From Clostridium weizhouense (GTDB lineage Bacteria > Bacillota > Clostridia > Clostridiales > Clostridiaceae): a stretch of DNA of 64,000 bases. The translations under genes and the position numbers were made by a program. A model generated the notes under the pieces. The model did no database searches. It was not told the origin of the DNA and saw nothing but the letters and a program-made list of their open reading frames with translations. Shown here piece by piece: positions 46,353 to 56,161 of the stretch; within the stretch, counting starts at the first letter, position 1; every line of letters begins with the position of its first letter. The stretch is from positions 1 to 64,000 of the forward strand of contig NZ_JAHXPT010000014.1 of NCBI RefSeq assembly GCF_019431045.1, in the 5' to 3' direction.

Positions 46353-48320
46353 TTATTTTTTTAAATTTTCTATTAAATCCCTTAATTCAGCCGCTCTTTC
46401 GAATTGTAAATTCTTTGCAGCTAATAACATTTCTGATGTATAATCTTTTATCAACTTATCTTTTTCCTTCTTTGTAAGTTTCTTATTTTCTTCAACCCTA
46501 TATTCTTCAACTTCCTCTGAAACTTTAGTAGCTTCTATAACATCCCTAACTTCTTTATTAATAGTTGTTGGAGTTATATTATGTTTTTCATTATATTTTA
46601 TTTGAATTTCTCTTCTTCTCTTTGTTTCACTTATTGCTTTATCCATAGATTTAGTAATATTGTCTGCATACATTATTACCTTACTCTCTGCATTTCTAGC
46701 AGCTCTTCCTATTGTTTGGATTAATGATGTCTCTGATCTTAAAAATCCTTCTTTATCTGCATCTAATATTGCCACAAGAGCAACTTCTGGAATATCAAGA
46801 CCTTCCCTTAAAAGGTTTATTCCAACTAAAACATCAAACTCTCCAAGTCTTAAATCTCTGATAATTTTCATTCTTTCAATTGTATCTATATCTGAATGCA
46901 TATAAGTTGTTTTAATTCCTAGTTCAATTAAATACTTAGTTAAATCTTCTGCCATTCTTTTGGTTAATGTAGTTATTAGAGTTCTAAAACCTTTTTCTGA
47001 TGTTTCTTTAATTTGCGCATATAAATCATCTATTTGTCCTTTAACAGGTTTAATTATAATTTCTGGATCTAATAGCCCTGTTGGTCTTATAACCTGCTCT
47101 GCTATCTCTTTTGAATGTTCCATTTCATATAGCGCTGGTGTAGCACTTACAAATACCACTTGATCAATTTTCTTTTCAAATTCCTCAAACTTTAATGGTC
47201 TATTATCATAAGCACATGGAAGTCTGAATCCGTAATCTACTAAAGTATTCTTTCTTGACCTATCACCTGCATACATAGCCCTAACTTGTGGCAAGGTAAC
47301 ATGACTTTCGTCTATAAACATTAAAAAATCATCTGGAAAATAATCTATTAAAGTTTTAGGTGGAGTTCCTGGACTTCTACCATCTAAAATTCTTGAATAA
47401 TTCTCTATACCACTGCAATAACCCATTTCTTTCATCATCTCAATATCAAAATTAGTTCTTTGTCTTAATCTTTGAGCTTCTAAAAGTTTTTCTTGTGAAT
47501 TAAGTTCTCTTAATCTATCCTCTAATTCATCTTCTATTTGCACAATAGCTTTATCTACTCTTTCCTTTGATGTTGCAAAGTGAGATGCAGGAAATATAGA
47601 TACATGATTTCTTTCACCAATTATTGTTCCCGTTAATACATCAAATTCTCTTATTCTATCTATTTCATCTCCAAAAAACTCAATTCTAATTCCTTTACTT
47701 GAAGTTGAAGATGGAATTATATCTAATAAATCTCCTCTAACTCTAAAAGTACCTCTAGAAAAATCTATATCATTTCGTTCATACTGAATTTCTATAAGCT
47801 TCTTTATAATCTCATCTCGTTCTTTTTCCATACCTTTTCTTAGGCTTATAGTTAATTTTTTATATTCGTCTGGATTACCAAGACCATAAATGCATGAAAC
47901 AGATGCTACAATTATTACATCTCTTCTTTCAAAAAGAGCTGATGTAGCTGAATGTCTAAGTTTATCTATTTCATCATTTATAGAAGCATCCTTTTCAATA
48001 AAAGTATCAGTTTGTGGTACATACGCCTCTGGTTGATAATAATCATAATAAGATACAAAATATTCAACTATATTCTCCGGAAAAAATTCCTTAAACTCAG
48101 AACATAATTGAGCCGCTAATGTCTTATTATGTGCCAAAATTATTGTAGGTCTTTGAAGTCTTTCTATGATATTAGCCATAGTAAAAGTTTTACCTGACCC
48201 AGTTACTCCAAGTAATGTTTGCCCTCTATTATTATTTTTTATAGATTTTACTAGTTTATTTATTGCTTCTGGCTGATCTCCTGTTGGTTTAAATTTTGAA
48301 TGTATTTTAAAATTCCCCAT
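46353..48320 (-). CDS. uvrB: Excinuclease ABC subunit B
   Basis: Helicase-like repair protein of 655 aa. The Walker [18 protein letters not shown], the damage-contact hairpin ([25 protein letters not shown]), the DEXX-like MFIDESHV, helicase motif VI region QTIGRAARN, and the C-terminal UVR motif ([20 protein letters not shown]) are all present. The open frame begins at a GTG within the ribosome site; ATG at 48320 follows GAGGTG and fits the family. An SOS box and promoter lie upstream. Confidence 0.97.
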   Translation of the reverse strand: MGNFKIHSKFKPTGDQPEAINKLVKSIKNNNRGQTLLGVTGSGKTFTMANIIERLQRPTIILAHNKTLAAQLCSEFKEFFPENIVEYFVSYYDYYQPEAYVPQTDTFIEKDASINDEIDKLRHSATSALFERRDVIIVASVSCIYGLGNPDEYKKLTISLRKGMEKERDEIIKKLIEIQYERNDIDFSRGTFRVRGDLLDIIPSSTSSKGIRIEFFGDEIDRIREFDVLTGTIIGERNHVSIFPASHFATSKERVDKAIVQIEDELEDRLRELNSQEKLLEAQRLRQRTNFDIEMMKEMGYCSGIENYSRILDGRSPGTPPKTLIDYFPDDFLMFIDESHVTLPQVRAMYAGDRSRKNTLVDYGFRLPCAYDNRPLKFEEFEKKIDQVVFVSATPALYEMEHSKEIAEQVIRPTGLLDPEIIIKPVKGQIDDLYAQIKETSEKGFRTLITTLTKRMAEDLTKYLIELGIKTTYMHSDIDTIERMKIIRDLRLGEFDVLVGINLLREGLDIPEVALVAILDADKEGFLRSETSLIQTIGRAARNAESKVIMYADNITKSMDKAISETKRRREIQIKYNEKHNITPTTINKEVRDVIEATKVSEEVEEYRVEENKKLTKKEKDKLIKDYTSEMLLAAKNLQFERAAELRDLIENLKK

Positions 48321-48339
48321 ATATAACACCTCATTTTTG

Positions 48340-48353
48340 CGAACAAATATTCG
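48340..48353. promoter_or_regulatory. LexA (SOS) box of uvrB
   Basis: CGAACAAATATTCG matches the Gram-positive LexA/DinR site CGAAC-N4-GTTCG with one mismatch. It lies just downstream of the predicted transcript start and upstream of the ribosome site, where LexA would block transcription. Confidence 0.82.
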
Positions 48354-48369
48354 TATGTATTGTATTTAT

Positions 48370-48398
48370 ATTTTACTTTTCATTATAAATTAAGTCAA
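48370..48398 (-). promoter_or_regulatory. Sigma-A promoter of uvrB
   Basis: TTGACT (48398-48393) and TAAAAT (48375-48370) are separated by 17 nt on the minus strand, directly upstream of the SOS box. Confidence 0.65.
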
Positions 48399-48467
48399 CA
48401 ATTCATTAAATATTATTAAAAGAATAAAAAAAGAGATAAAATATAAAAATTCTATCTCCATAATCTC

Positions 48468-49778
48468 TTAATTCTTTTTATCGTTATTTAATTTATCAGA
48501 TTCTTTTAGTTTATCTAGTATTTGAGAAAAGTCATTCTCTTTAATCATTACTTTATCTTTTGCTTCAACAGCTCTAGGAACTAAAAGCATACCAATATTT
48601 GTACCCTTACTAATTCTTATAGGTAAACTACTTATTGTTCCATTCATATCTTTAATTTTCAAAGTAATATTATATAAATTCTCTTTTATAATAGAATACA
48701 TTTCAGCTTGTGAATTTATTATTTTGTCATTTACTGAAAGCAGTTTACTTCCTGCTTTTATACCTAAATCATAAGCTATAGATTTAGGTAATACATCTAA
48801 TATTACTAATCCTTCTTCATCGCTCATAAACTTAGGTTCTAATATATCTTCTCTATTTTTTTGAGTTCTTATCATTAATTCATGTCCAAGTGGCGCAAAT
48901 ATTATTAATAATAATTCTCCTACAATTCCAAATCTAGCCACTTGAGAAACCAAAGTTAACAGTAATCCATAAGCTATAATATATTTACCTGAAGATAAAG
49001 CTTTTTCTCTTTTATTCTTAGTGAAAGTAACACTTGAATAACCTAATACTGCATAAAGTGGCATTATTGATATCATTGTAAAAGATAATAAATTAATATC
49101 TCCACTTCCATGAATAAAAGGCCAACTATTAGGAGTTTGTATAGCTGTTGTTATGTAATTACCAGCATCCTTATCTGCCATAACTGATATTAATATAGCT
49201 ATAGATAAGAGCCAATATCTATTAAGTGCAAAACCACCTATTATTTTTCCTCCCTTATTGGCAAATACCGGTATAGATCCTCTATCACCATCTATCATAA
49301 CCAATAAACCTTCAATAATATGTAACACTCCTACAAAAGTCATAAGATACATTATATCAATCTTAAAAACCATATTCTCTTTTATTCCAGGTATAAAATT
49401 ACCTAATAAAGTTATACCTACACTTATCAAACCTAATATAGCTCCTGAATATGAAAAACAGATAAATCTAGGTTTTATAAACATTAAAACTATTGAAATT
49501 CCAAATAAGTAGAATATACCTGAATTTTCTCCGAATCTTATTCCAAGCATACTATTAATAACACTTACCATTGTTCCAGCTAGTATTCCTAAAACAATTT
49601 GTGAAAGTGTAAGCTCTAGAGGAGTATTTACACTTTCCCCTAAAATCATTTTCTGCATTATAACTAATTTTCTATTTTTTAGATATAAAATTACGCCTAA
49701 AAGAATTAATATTAACATTAAAGTAGGTTCAACTATTGCCTCTGCAACACCTCTTAATGTGTATAGTAATAAATCCAT
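48468..49778 (-). CDS. minJ: MinJ-like membrane protein with PDZ domain
   Basis: Integral membrane protein of 436 aa with about eight membrane segments in the first 300 residues and a C-terminal PDZ domain (about 315-395: ISIDLGIKAGSKLLSVNDKI-like core, here YDLGIKAGSKLLSVNDKI). The position between ctpB and uvrB is the same as minJ (yvjD) in Bacillus, where MinJ links DivIVA to MinD at the poles. The sequence has no enzymatic motif. The MinJ assignment rests mainly on topology and synteny. Confidence 0.75.
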   Translation of the reverse strand: MDLLLYTLRGVAEAIVEPTLMLILILLGVILYLKNRKLVIMQKMILGESVNTPLELTLSQIVLGILAGTMVSVINSMLGIRFGENSGIFYLFGISIVLMFIKPRFICFSYSGAILGLISVGITLLGNFIPGIKENMVFKIDIMYLMTFVGVLHIIEGLLVMIDGDRGSIPVFANKGGKIIGGFALNRYWLLSIAILISVMADKDAGNYITTAIQTPNSWPFIHGSGDINLLSFTMISIMPLYAVLGYSSVTFTKNKREKALSSGKYIIAYGLLLTLVSQVARFGIVGELLLIIFAPLGHELMIRTQKNREDILEPKFMSDEEGLVILDVLPKSIAYDLGIKAGSKLLSVNDKIINSQAEMYSIIKENLYNITLKIKDMNGTISSLPIRISKGTNIGMLLVPRAVEAKDKVMIKENDFSQILDKLKESDKLNNDKKN

Positions 49779-49780
49779 TA

Positions 49781-51046
49781 TTAATCCCCCTGATTTATCT
49801 TTCCATTTATAACTTCTAGAGCTTTAGTAAATTGTGGATCTTTCGCTCTACTATAAACTTGTTCTGATAATTCTTTTGGTATTTGTACTTCATAATCTGG
49901 TTCTATACCCTTTTTATGAATATTCTCTCCATTTGGTGTATAATATTTTGAAACTGTAACTTTAAGTCCACCAATATCATTTGAAAACTTAACAGGTTGT
50001 TGCACAATTCCTTTTCCAAATGTAGTAGTACCTATAATAGTTGCTACTTTATAATCTCTTAATGCCCCTGTTACTACTTCTGAAGCACTAGCACTTCCAC
50101 CATCTACAAGTAAAACTAAAGGTAATCCTTGTTCAATACCTCCAATTGATGGTGAATCAGCCCTATTTTCATATTTATCTATTGTATATGTTATTGTCTT
50201 CCCTTCAGGTATAAATTGTGATGCTACTCCAACTGCTTCTGAAAGAAGTCCTCCACCATTTCCTCTTAAATCTAAAATTAACCCTTTCATTCCAGCATTC
50301 TTTAATTCAGTTAATTTACTTTTAAAATCATTTGTAAGATTCTCATCCATAAAAGAAGTTAATTGAATATATCCAACTGAAGAATTTATCATTTCTCCCT
50401 TTATAGACTCTACTTTTATCACATCTCTCATTATTTTAATATCAAAAGGTGCACTATTTGCTCTTAAAATATTTAGTTTAACTTCAACCTTTTCTTTTCC
50501 ACTAAGCATTGATACCGCTTGCTCAAGGTCATTTCCTTTTAATTCTACATCATTAACTTTTAAAATAACATCTCCTGCTTGTAACCCTGCTTTTTCAGCT
50601 GGTGATCCTTCCATTGGAGAGATTACTGTTATTTTTTCATCTTTTACCCCTACTTGAACTCCTATCCCCATAAAACTTCCAGTAGTTTGTTCCATAAATT
50701 TATCAAACTCTTTTTTGTTCATAAAAACAGTATACGGATCCTCTAAAGAAGCAGTCATTCCTTTCATTGCTCCTTCTAATAAAACATTATCATCAATTTC
50801 TCCATCGAATCTAGATATTAAAGCATTACGTACTTCAAACAATGCTGAATATTTATCTATATCCTTAATTTGTTTTAGCTCACTTGAAACTTCTGTTGAT
50901 GTTTTAGTTAATAAAATGCCTTTAGTAGCTAAATAATTTCCTATAAATAAAAATCCACCTGCTGTAATAAAAAATATAGCTATTATAATTATAATAAAAA
51001 AGGATTTACTCATTTTGAAATTATTACTTCTTTTTAAATTCTTCAC
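49781..51046 (-). CDS. ctpB: Carboxyl-terminal processing protease (S41), CtpB type
   Basis: Secreted or membrane-anchored serine protease of 421 aa. An N-terminal membrane helix (about 14-35) precedes a PDZ domain (MGIGVQVGVKDEKITVISPMEG...AGLQAGDVILKVND) and the S41 catalytic domain, with nucleophile Ser in GGSASASEVVTGALRD and the general-base Lys in TTFGKGIVQ. In Bacillus, CtpB cleaves SpoIVFA during sporulation. Translation appears to start at GTG (51046) behind GGGAG. It ends 2 nt before the MinJ-like gene. Confidence 0.9.
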   Translation of the reverse strand: MKNLKRSNNFKMSKSFFIIIIIAIFFITAGGFLFIGNYLATKGILLTKTSTEVSSELKQIKDIDKYSALFEVRNALISRFDGEIDDNVLLEGAMKGMTASLEDPYTVFMNKKEFDKFMEQTTGSFMGIGVQVGVKDEKITVISPMEGSPAEKAGLQAGDVILKVNDVELKGNDLEQAVSMLSGKEKVEVKLNILRANSAPFDIKIMRDVIKVESIKGEMINSSVGYIQLTSFMDENLTNDFKSKLTELKNAGMKGLILDLRGNGGGLLSEAVGVASQFIPEGKTITYTIDKYENRADSPSIGGIEQGLPLVLLVDGGSASASEVVTGALRDYKVATIIGTTTFGKGIVQQPVKFSNDIGGLKVTVSKYYTPNGENIHKKGIEPDYEVQIPKELSEQVYSRAKDPQFTKALEVINGKINQGD

Positions 51047-51245
51047 ATTTAAAGACTCCCTTGCATATATTCTGTTAAAAAAAATAATAAACCATTATTC
51101 ATATATATTTTGTTGAATTTACCTTATTAAGATAAACTAATACTATTTTAGTTTATCCTAACTTACACTCAAATACAAAATATATTAAGAACTTTTGGTC
51201 CATTATTTTATATATATAAATTAATTTTATTCTTATTAACAGAAA

Positions 51246-52136
51246 TTATACTACTAAGAATTTTCTTAATGCAGATATACTAGCAATTCCCCCTACTAAA
51301 ATTCCTCCTAATACAAACTCTAATAACATCGCTTTTAATATGTACGTTGGAGGTACAAGAGATACGAACATTAACATTGAAGAAATCCAGCCAAATAATG
51401 CTTTGTATGCAAAAAATAATGTAACACATGCTAAAGATGAACCAAGTACTCCTATTACCATTCCTTCTATAATAAATGGCCATCTTATAAACCAATCAGT
51501 AGCACCAACGAATTTCATTATACCTACTTCTCTTCTTCTTGAATAAACAGTTAATTTAGTTGTATTCATTATTAAGAAAATTGAAACACCGACTAAAATT
51601 ATAAATAACGCTCCACCAACGATATTTACACCCTTAACAAACTTTACAATTCCATTAACAACTTGTTGTTGGTCATCTATTTTTTCAACTCCTGTAAAAC
51701 CATTTAAAGCTTCAGTTATGTTTTTTGCATATTCTGGACTTTCTAATTTAACAACAAAAGCTGCTGGGAATGGATTATGTTCTAATGAGTATCCCTTTAA
51801 TAATCCTTCATTTTCATTTGTTGTTTGTTGTACAGTTTTATAAGCATCTTCTTTTGATTGATATGTTACATCTTTAACGCCATCAACTTCTCTTAATTTT
51901 ATTTCGATTTCTCTTTGATCAATAAGTTTTATATCATCTTGAAGAAAGACCTTAAGATCAACCTTATCTTCTACAGTGCTGATAGCTTGGTTAACATTAT
52001 TTGCAAGTAATATAAATATTCCTAAAACGAAAAAAGTTATAAGTACTGTAAGTATTGAAGCAAAGCTAATAGTCCTATTTCTTTTTAAACTTTTAAATGC
52101 ATCTTTTATAAAATATGTAATTGTATTAATTTTCAT
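51246..52136 (-). CDS. ftsX: Cell-division protein FtsX
   Basis: Membrane subunit of 296 aa of the FtsEX ABC complex. One N-terminal membrane helix (about 23-45), an extracellular domain (about 50-170) and three C-terminal helices (from FIILVGVSIFLIMN) match the family; YSRRREVGIMKFVGATDWFIRWPFIIEG is the conserved coupling region. FtsEX activates cell-wall hydrolases or sporulation onset in Gram-positives. It overlaps ftsE by 11 nt. Confidence 0.94.
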   Translation of the reverse strand: MKINTITYFIKDAFKSLKRNRTISFASILTVLITFFVLGIFILLANNVNQAISTVEDKVDLKVFLQDDIKLIDQREIEIKLREVDGVKDVTYQSKEDAYKTVQQTTNENEGLLKGYSLEHNPFPAAFVVKLESPEYAKNITEALNGFTGVEKIDDQQQVVNGIVKFVKGVNIVGGALFIILVGVSIFLIMNTTKLTVYSRRREVGIMKFVGATDWFIRWPFIIEGMVIGVLGSSLACVTLFFAYKALFGWISSMLMFVSLVPPTYILKAMLLEFVLGGILVGGIASISALRKFLVV

Positions 52137-52812
52137 CTTTATACTTACCTCTCTTTTCGTCTCTTACTATTTCTCCTCTTTCTATAGCTATAACTCTCTT
52201 TTTCATGTAATCAACAATTTCTTTTGCGTGAGTAGCCATTAAAACAGTAGTTCCTGATTTATTTATGTCATCTAATAGTTCCATTATTTCTCTTGCTGTC
52301 TCTGGGTCTAAGTTACCAGTAGGTTCATCAGCAATTAATACTGAAGGATTATTTACTAATGCTCTAGCTAACGATACCCTTTGTTGTTCCCCTCCTGATA
52401 ATTCATTAGGAAACATTTTATATTTATGAGATAAACCAACTAGTGAAAGTACCATTGGAACTCTTCTTCTTACCTCTCTTTGAGATGCTTCTACAACTCT
52501 CATAGCAAATGCAACATTTTCATAAACGTTTAAAGTTGGTATTAATCTAAAATCTTGGAATACCATTCCTATTTTTCTTCTATAATAAGGAGTTTGTTTT
52601 CTATTAATTGTAGATAAATCCTTTCCACCAACAATTATTTTGCCATTTGTAGGTTCAACCTCTTTTAAAAGCATTTTTATAAAAGTAGATTTACCTGAAC
52701 CACTTGGTCCTACTAAGAATACAAACTCACCATTTTCTATTTCAACATTAATATCACTCAAGGCTTTTACATTATTATCATAAATTTTCGATATATTTTT
52801 AAATTCAATCAT
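52126..52812 (-). CDS. ftsE: Cell-division ATP-binding protein FtsE
   Basis: ABC ATPase of 228 aa with Walker A GPSGSGKST (about 36-44), the Q-loop VFQDFRL, signature LSGGEQQRVSLARAL and Walker B VLIADEPTGNLD. It drives FtsX. It is the first gene of the ftsE-ftsX pair; ctpB, minJ and uvrB follow in the order known from Bacillus. Confidence 0.95.
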   Translation of the reverse strand: MIEFKNISKIYDNNVKALSDINVEIENGEFVFLVGPSGSGKSTFIKMLLKEVEPTNGKIIVGGKDLSTINRKQTPYYRRKIGMVFQDFRLIPTLNVYENVAFAMRVVEASQREVRRRVPMVLSLVGLSHKYKMFPNELSGGEQQRVSLARALVNNPSVLIADEPTGNLDPETAREIMELLDDINKSGTTVLMATHAKEIVDYMKKRVIAIERGEIVRDEKRGKYKDEN

Positions 52813-52868
52813 GTTAACTCTCCTTTTTAGGTAAAATTATACAATTCATCTGTAAAACTTACAAAATT

Positions 52869-52897
52869 ATTATATCATAGAAGAGTTTTGAATGTCA
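52869..52897 (-). promoter_or_regulatory. Promoter of ftsEX
   Basis: TGACAT (52897-52892) and an extended -10, TGATATAAT (core 52874-52869), have 17-nt spacing on the minus strand. A second TTGTAA-17-TATAAT pair lies closer to ftsE. Confidence 0.55.
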
Positions 52898-52929
52898 TTT
52901 AAATTTCTTAATTGTAAGAAACTTATAAT

Positions 52930-53778
52930 TTATTCTTGTTGAATGTCTTTAAACCCTTCTCCTAAAACTTCATGCACCTCTCCAACTGATATAAATGCCC
53001 TAGAATCTATAGATTTTATGAATTTTTTTAACTTTATAAATTGATTTCTACTTAAAACAGCATAAAGTACAGTAGTATTATTTCCACTAAACCCACCAAT
53101 TCCCTTTAAAAATGTACATCCTCTTTCTAAAACATCCATTATATATTTACTTATTTCTTCATTTTTTTCACTTATAATTACAACTTGCTTACAAATGTTA
53201 AATCCTTCTATAAATTTATCTATAACTGTTCCAAGAATTAAAACGCTTAACATAGAATAGAATCCTATATCTATAGTAAATACTAAAGCTGCTACAAAAG
53301 TAATTATAAAATCAACTATCAATAAAGATTTACCTATATCTATATGAAAAAACTTATTTAGTATTTTAGCTAATATATCTGTTCCACCAGTAGAAGAATT
53401 TTCATTAAAAACTAGAGCCATACCAAAAGCTGAAATTAAAGTTCCAAAAATAGTTGCTATTATTAAATCAGTTGTTATTGCTAATGGATTAAAAAACTTT
53501 TCTATAAACCACATAATTATTGATAACCCCAAGCTAGCATAAATAGTTTTAAGTCCAAAATCTCCACTTATAAACATAAATGCTAAAACAAGCAGGATAG
53601 CATTTAATACAAAAGTCACTCCACCTACAGATAAATTAGGAAAGAATTCTTTTATAATAATTCCTACCCCTGTTATTCCTCCACCTGCAAGATTATTTGG
53701 TATAAAAAAATATTCTGTTGCTAATGCAACTAAGATAATACCTATTGTTATTATTCCATATTCCTTTAAATTTTTCAT
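52930..53778 (-). CDS. YitT-family membrane protein
   Basis: Membrane protein of 282 aa with about five or six helices in the first 210 residues (for example ITIGIILVALATEYFFIPNN and NENSSTGGTDILAKILNKFF) and a C-terminal cytosolic DUF2179 domain (CTFLKGIGGFSGNNTTVLYAVLSRNQF). The family is abundant in Firmicutes and its function is unknown. Start ATG follows AAGGGGG. A family 1 repeat begins 35 nt upstream of the start. Confidence 0.88.
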   Translation of the reverse strand: MKNLKEYGIITIGIILVALATEYFFIPNNLAGGGITGVGIIIKEFFPNLSVGGVTFVLNAILLVLAFMFISGDFGLKTIYASLGLSIIMWFIEKFFNPLAITTDLIIATIFGTLISAFGMALVFNENSSTGGTDILAKILNKFFHIDIGKSLLIVDFIITFVAALVFTIDIGFYSMLSVLILGTVIDKFIEGFNICKQVVIISEKNEEISKYIMDVLERGCTFLKGIGGFSGNNTTVLYAVLSRNQFIKLKKFIKSIDSRAFISVGEVHEVLGEGFKDIQQE

Positions 53779-53812
53779 TTTAAAATATCCCCCTTTTCAT
53801 TGATGATTAGGA

Positions 53813-53962
53813 CAAAGTAGCTACTCCACGTTCAATTGACAGTTGACAATGCACAATTTTGGTTGAAAGCCACAGGCTCTCTTTAATATATATTATTTAA
53901 AAATCACAGAGTGATTTTATCCTAAATTGTCAATTGTCCATGATCCATTGTCAATTCAAAAA
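53813..53962 (+). repeat. Family 1 palindromic repeat, copy D
   Basis: A complete copy with AATTGACAGTTGACAAT and ATTGTCAATTGTCC tracts, a GAAAGCCACAGGCTCTC stem and an AAATCACAGAGTGATTT stem. As with copy C, it sits immediately upstream of the start of a minus-strand gene (YitT family). The stretch 53963-54244 has only a weak hairpin at 54034-54070 and no gene. Confidence 0.85.
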
Positions 53963-54244
53963 TATAATCTGAGTTATTCACAAATTTAGCTACATTATAA
54001 TTTCCTATATAATAAAAAATATACAAATACAATGTGGAATTAAGAATAAAATACATCTTTATATTTCCACTTTTATTTATTATTATTCCTTATATTTAGT
54101 AGCCCTCTTATATTTTGCCATTATTTTCTTAAAAGTGTCAATGATTCACGATAGCAATTTATTATTTTTGATAAACCACTAAATTTTCTAAATAAAAGAT
54201 GTATAAATTTATCTATTTACAATTTTATAGCTTTGACTTTTAGT

Positions 54245-54280
54245 CAAAAAAAGATAGCAGCATATACATACTACTATCTT
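54245..54280 (-). terminator. Terminator of the second transketolase operon
   Basis: AAGATAGTAG pairs with CTGCTATCTT around a 10-nt loop and TTTTTTTGAC follows on the minus strand, 19 nt after the stop codon. Confidence 0.85.
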
Positions 54281-54298
54281 ATAAGAAATATTGTTAAA

Positions 54299-55243
54299 CT
54301 ATTTTTTTAATTCTAAAGCCTTCTTTGCTTTTTCTACTATATGTTTAGTTGTTAATCCATATGCTTCTAATAATTGATTTGGTTTACCACTTTCTCCAAA
54401 TGTATCATTAATACCAACTTTTAATACTGGTACTGGAAGTTCTTCTGTTATTACTTCTGAAACTGCTGATCCTAATCCGCCAATAACATTATGTTCTTCT
54501 GCTGTAACTATTGCTCCAGTTTCTTTAGCTGCTTTAACTATTAATTCTCTATCAATAGGCTTAATTGTATGAATGTTTATTATTCTAGCATTAATTCCTT
54601 CTTTAGCTAATTCTTCTTTAGCTTCTAATGCTAATTCAACCATCATTCCTGTAGCTATTATAGTAACATCATTACCTTCAGATAATGTAATACCTTTACC
54701 AATTTCAAATTTATAATCCTTATTATCATTTATAACATTTACGCCTAATCTTCCTAATCTTACATAACAAGGACCATTGTATTCAGCAACTGCTAAAATT
54801 GCTGCTTCTGTTTCAACAGCATCTGATGGATTTATAACTGTCATCTTAGGAATACTTCTCATTAATGATATATCTTCAACAGATTGATGAGATGCTCCAT
54901 CTTCTCCTACAGTTAATCCAGCATGAGTTGCACATACTTTAACATTTAAATATGGATAGCAAATTGAATTTCTTATTTGTTCAAAAGCTCTACCTGCTGC
55001 AAACATTGCAAATGTACTAACAAAAGGAATTTTTCCACAAGTTGAAAGTCCTGCTGCAACTCCCATCATGTTTGATTCTGCTATTCCCATATTGATAAAT
55101 CTTTCTGGTGCAACAGCTTTGAAATCTGCTGTTTTAGTTGATTTTGATAAATCTGCATCTAGTACTACAACATTCTTATTTATGTTTGAAAGTTTTACTA
55201 ATGCCTTACCATAAGCTTCTCTAGTTGCTATTTTATTACCCAT
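54299..55243 (-). CDS. Transketolase, C-terminal subunit (second copy)
   Basis: Pyrimidine-binding and C-terminal half of a split transketolase, 314 aa, with MMGVAAGLSTCGKIPFVSTFA and HAGLTVGEDGASHQSVED. It closely parallels the subunit at 15357-16298 along its length but is more AT-rich in codon use and looks like the resident copy for the pentose-phosphate pathway. Its start overlaps the stop of the N-terminal subunit by one base. Confidence 0.92.
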   Translation of the reverse strand: MGNKIATREAYGKALVKLSNINKNVVVLDADLSKSTKTADFKAVAPERFINMGIAESNMMGVAAGLSTCGKIPFVSTFAMFAAGRAFEQIRNSICYPYLNVKVCATHAGLTVGEDGASHQSVEDISLMRSIPKMTVINPSDAVETEAAILAVAEYNGPCYVRLGRLGVNVINDNKDYKFEIGKGITLSEGNDVTIIATGMMVELALEAKEELAKEGINARIINIHTIKPIDRELIVKAAKETGAIVTAEEHNVIGGLGSAVSEVITEELPVPVLKVGINDTFGESGKPNQLLEAYGLTTKHIVEKAKKALELKK

Positions 55244-56067
55244 TAGTTTTCCCCTCCAATTTCTTTTAATGCTTGATCACGTTGTTCTATGCTAGGAGCA
55301 GTTCCATGCCATCCTGCTTGATTTTCCATGAATGAAACGCCTTTTCCTTTTACTGTATTACATACAATAACAGTTGGCTTTCCTTTTGTATTCTTAGCTT
55401 TTTCAATTGCATCTAAAATTTCGTCATAATTATGTCCATCTATAATTAATGTATTCCATCCAAAAGCTTCAAACTTTTTATCAATTGGTGATGGATTCAT
55501 AACATCTGTTATATTTCCATCTATTTGTAAACCATTATAATCTACAAAAGCTGTTAAATTATCTAATTTATAATGTGCAGCTGACATTGATGCTTCCCAA
55601 ACTTGGCCCTCTTCAAGTTCTCCATCACCTAATACTGTATACACTCTATATTCTTTATTATCTAGTTTTCCTGCTAATGCCATTCCTACTGCTGCAGAAA
55701 TTCCTTGTCCTAATGACCCTGTTGACATATCAATTCCTGGTAAATCATTCATATTTGGATGCCCTTGTAATCTTGAACCAATCTTTCTTAATGTGTTTAG
55801 TTCTTCTACATCAAAATATCCTCTTCTTGCTAAAGCGCTGTATAATGCTGGTGCTGCATGCCCCTTTGATAATACAAATCTATCTCTGTTAGAATCCTTT
55901 GGATTCTTAGGATCTATATTCATTTCATTAAAAAATAATGTTGTCATTATATCTGTTACTGATAACGAACCACCCGGATGACCTGATGCTGATTCAGTAA
56001 GCATACATACTATATCTTTTCTTATAAGCTTTGATATTTCTTGAAGCTTTTCTTTATTATTATTCAT
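55243..56067 (-). CDS. Transketolase, N-terminal subunit (second copy)
   Basis: Thiamine-diphosphate-binding half, 274 aa, with GDGELEEGQVWEASMSAAH through DYNGLQIDG and HPGGSLSVTDI. It is the partner of the following subunit. ATG at 56067 has AGGAGG upstream. The promoter region carries a striking phased repeat of GTATAC, unlike that of the other transketolase operon, so the two copies are differently regulated. Confidence 0.92.
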   Translation of the reverse strand: MNNNKEKLQEISKLIRKDIVCMLTESASGHPGGSLSVTDIMTTLFFNEMNIDPKNPKDSNRDRFVLSKGHAAPALYSALARRGYFDVEELNTLRKIGSRLQGHPNMNDLPGIDMSTGSLGQGISAAVGMALAGKLDNKEYRVYTVLGDGELEEGQVWEASMSAAHYKLDNLTAFVDYNGLQIDGNITDVMNPSPIDKKFEAFGWNTLIIDGHNYDEILDAIEKAKNTKGKPTVIVCNTVKGKGVSFMENQAGWHGTAPSIEQRDQALKEIGGEN

Positions 56068-56132
56068 AATACAATCCTCCTATGATTAAATTACTTACCT
56101 AGAACATATTTTTTCCTTTTTCAACAATATTT

Positions 56133-56161
56133 ATTCTATCACGATTTTTTATGTTTGTATA
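56133..56161 (-). promoter_or_regulatory. Promoter of the second transketolase operon
   Basis: An extended -10, TGATAGAAT (core 56138-56133), has a poor -35 (TATACA, 56161-56156) at 17-nt spacing on the minus strand. The -35 region coincides with the first GTATATAC unit of the upstream array, as expected for an activator-dependent promoter. Confidence 0.5.

Noticed and set aside
51280-51495. A 71-codon minus-strand frame inside ftsX
   Set aside because: Out-of-frame shadow of ftsX, without a ribosome site.
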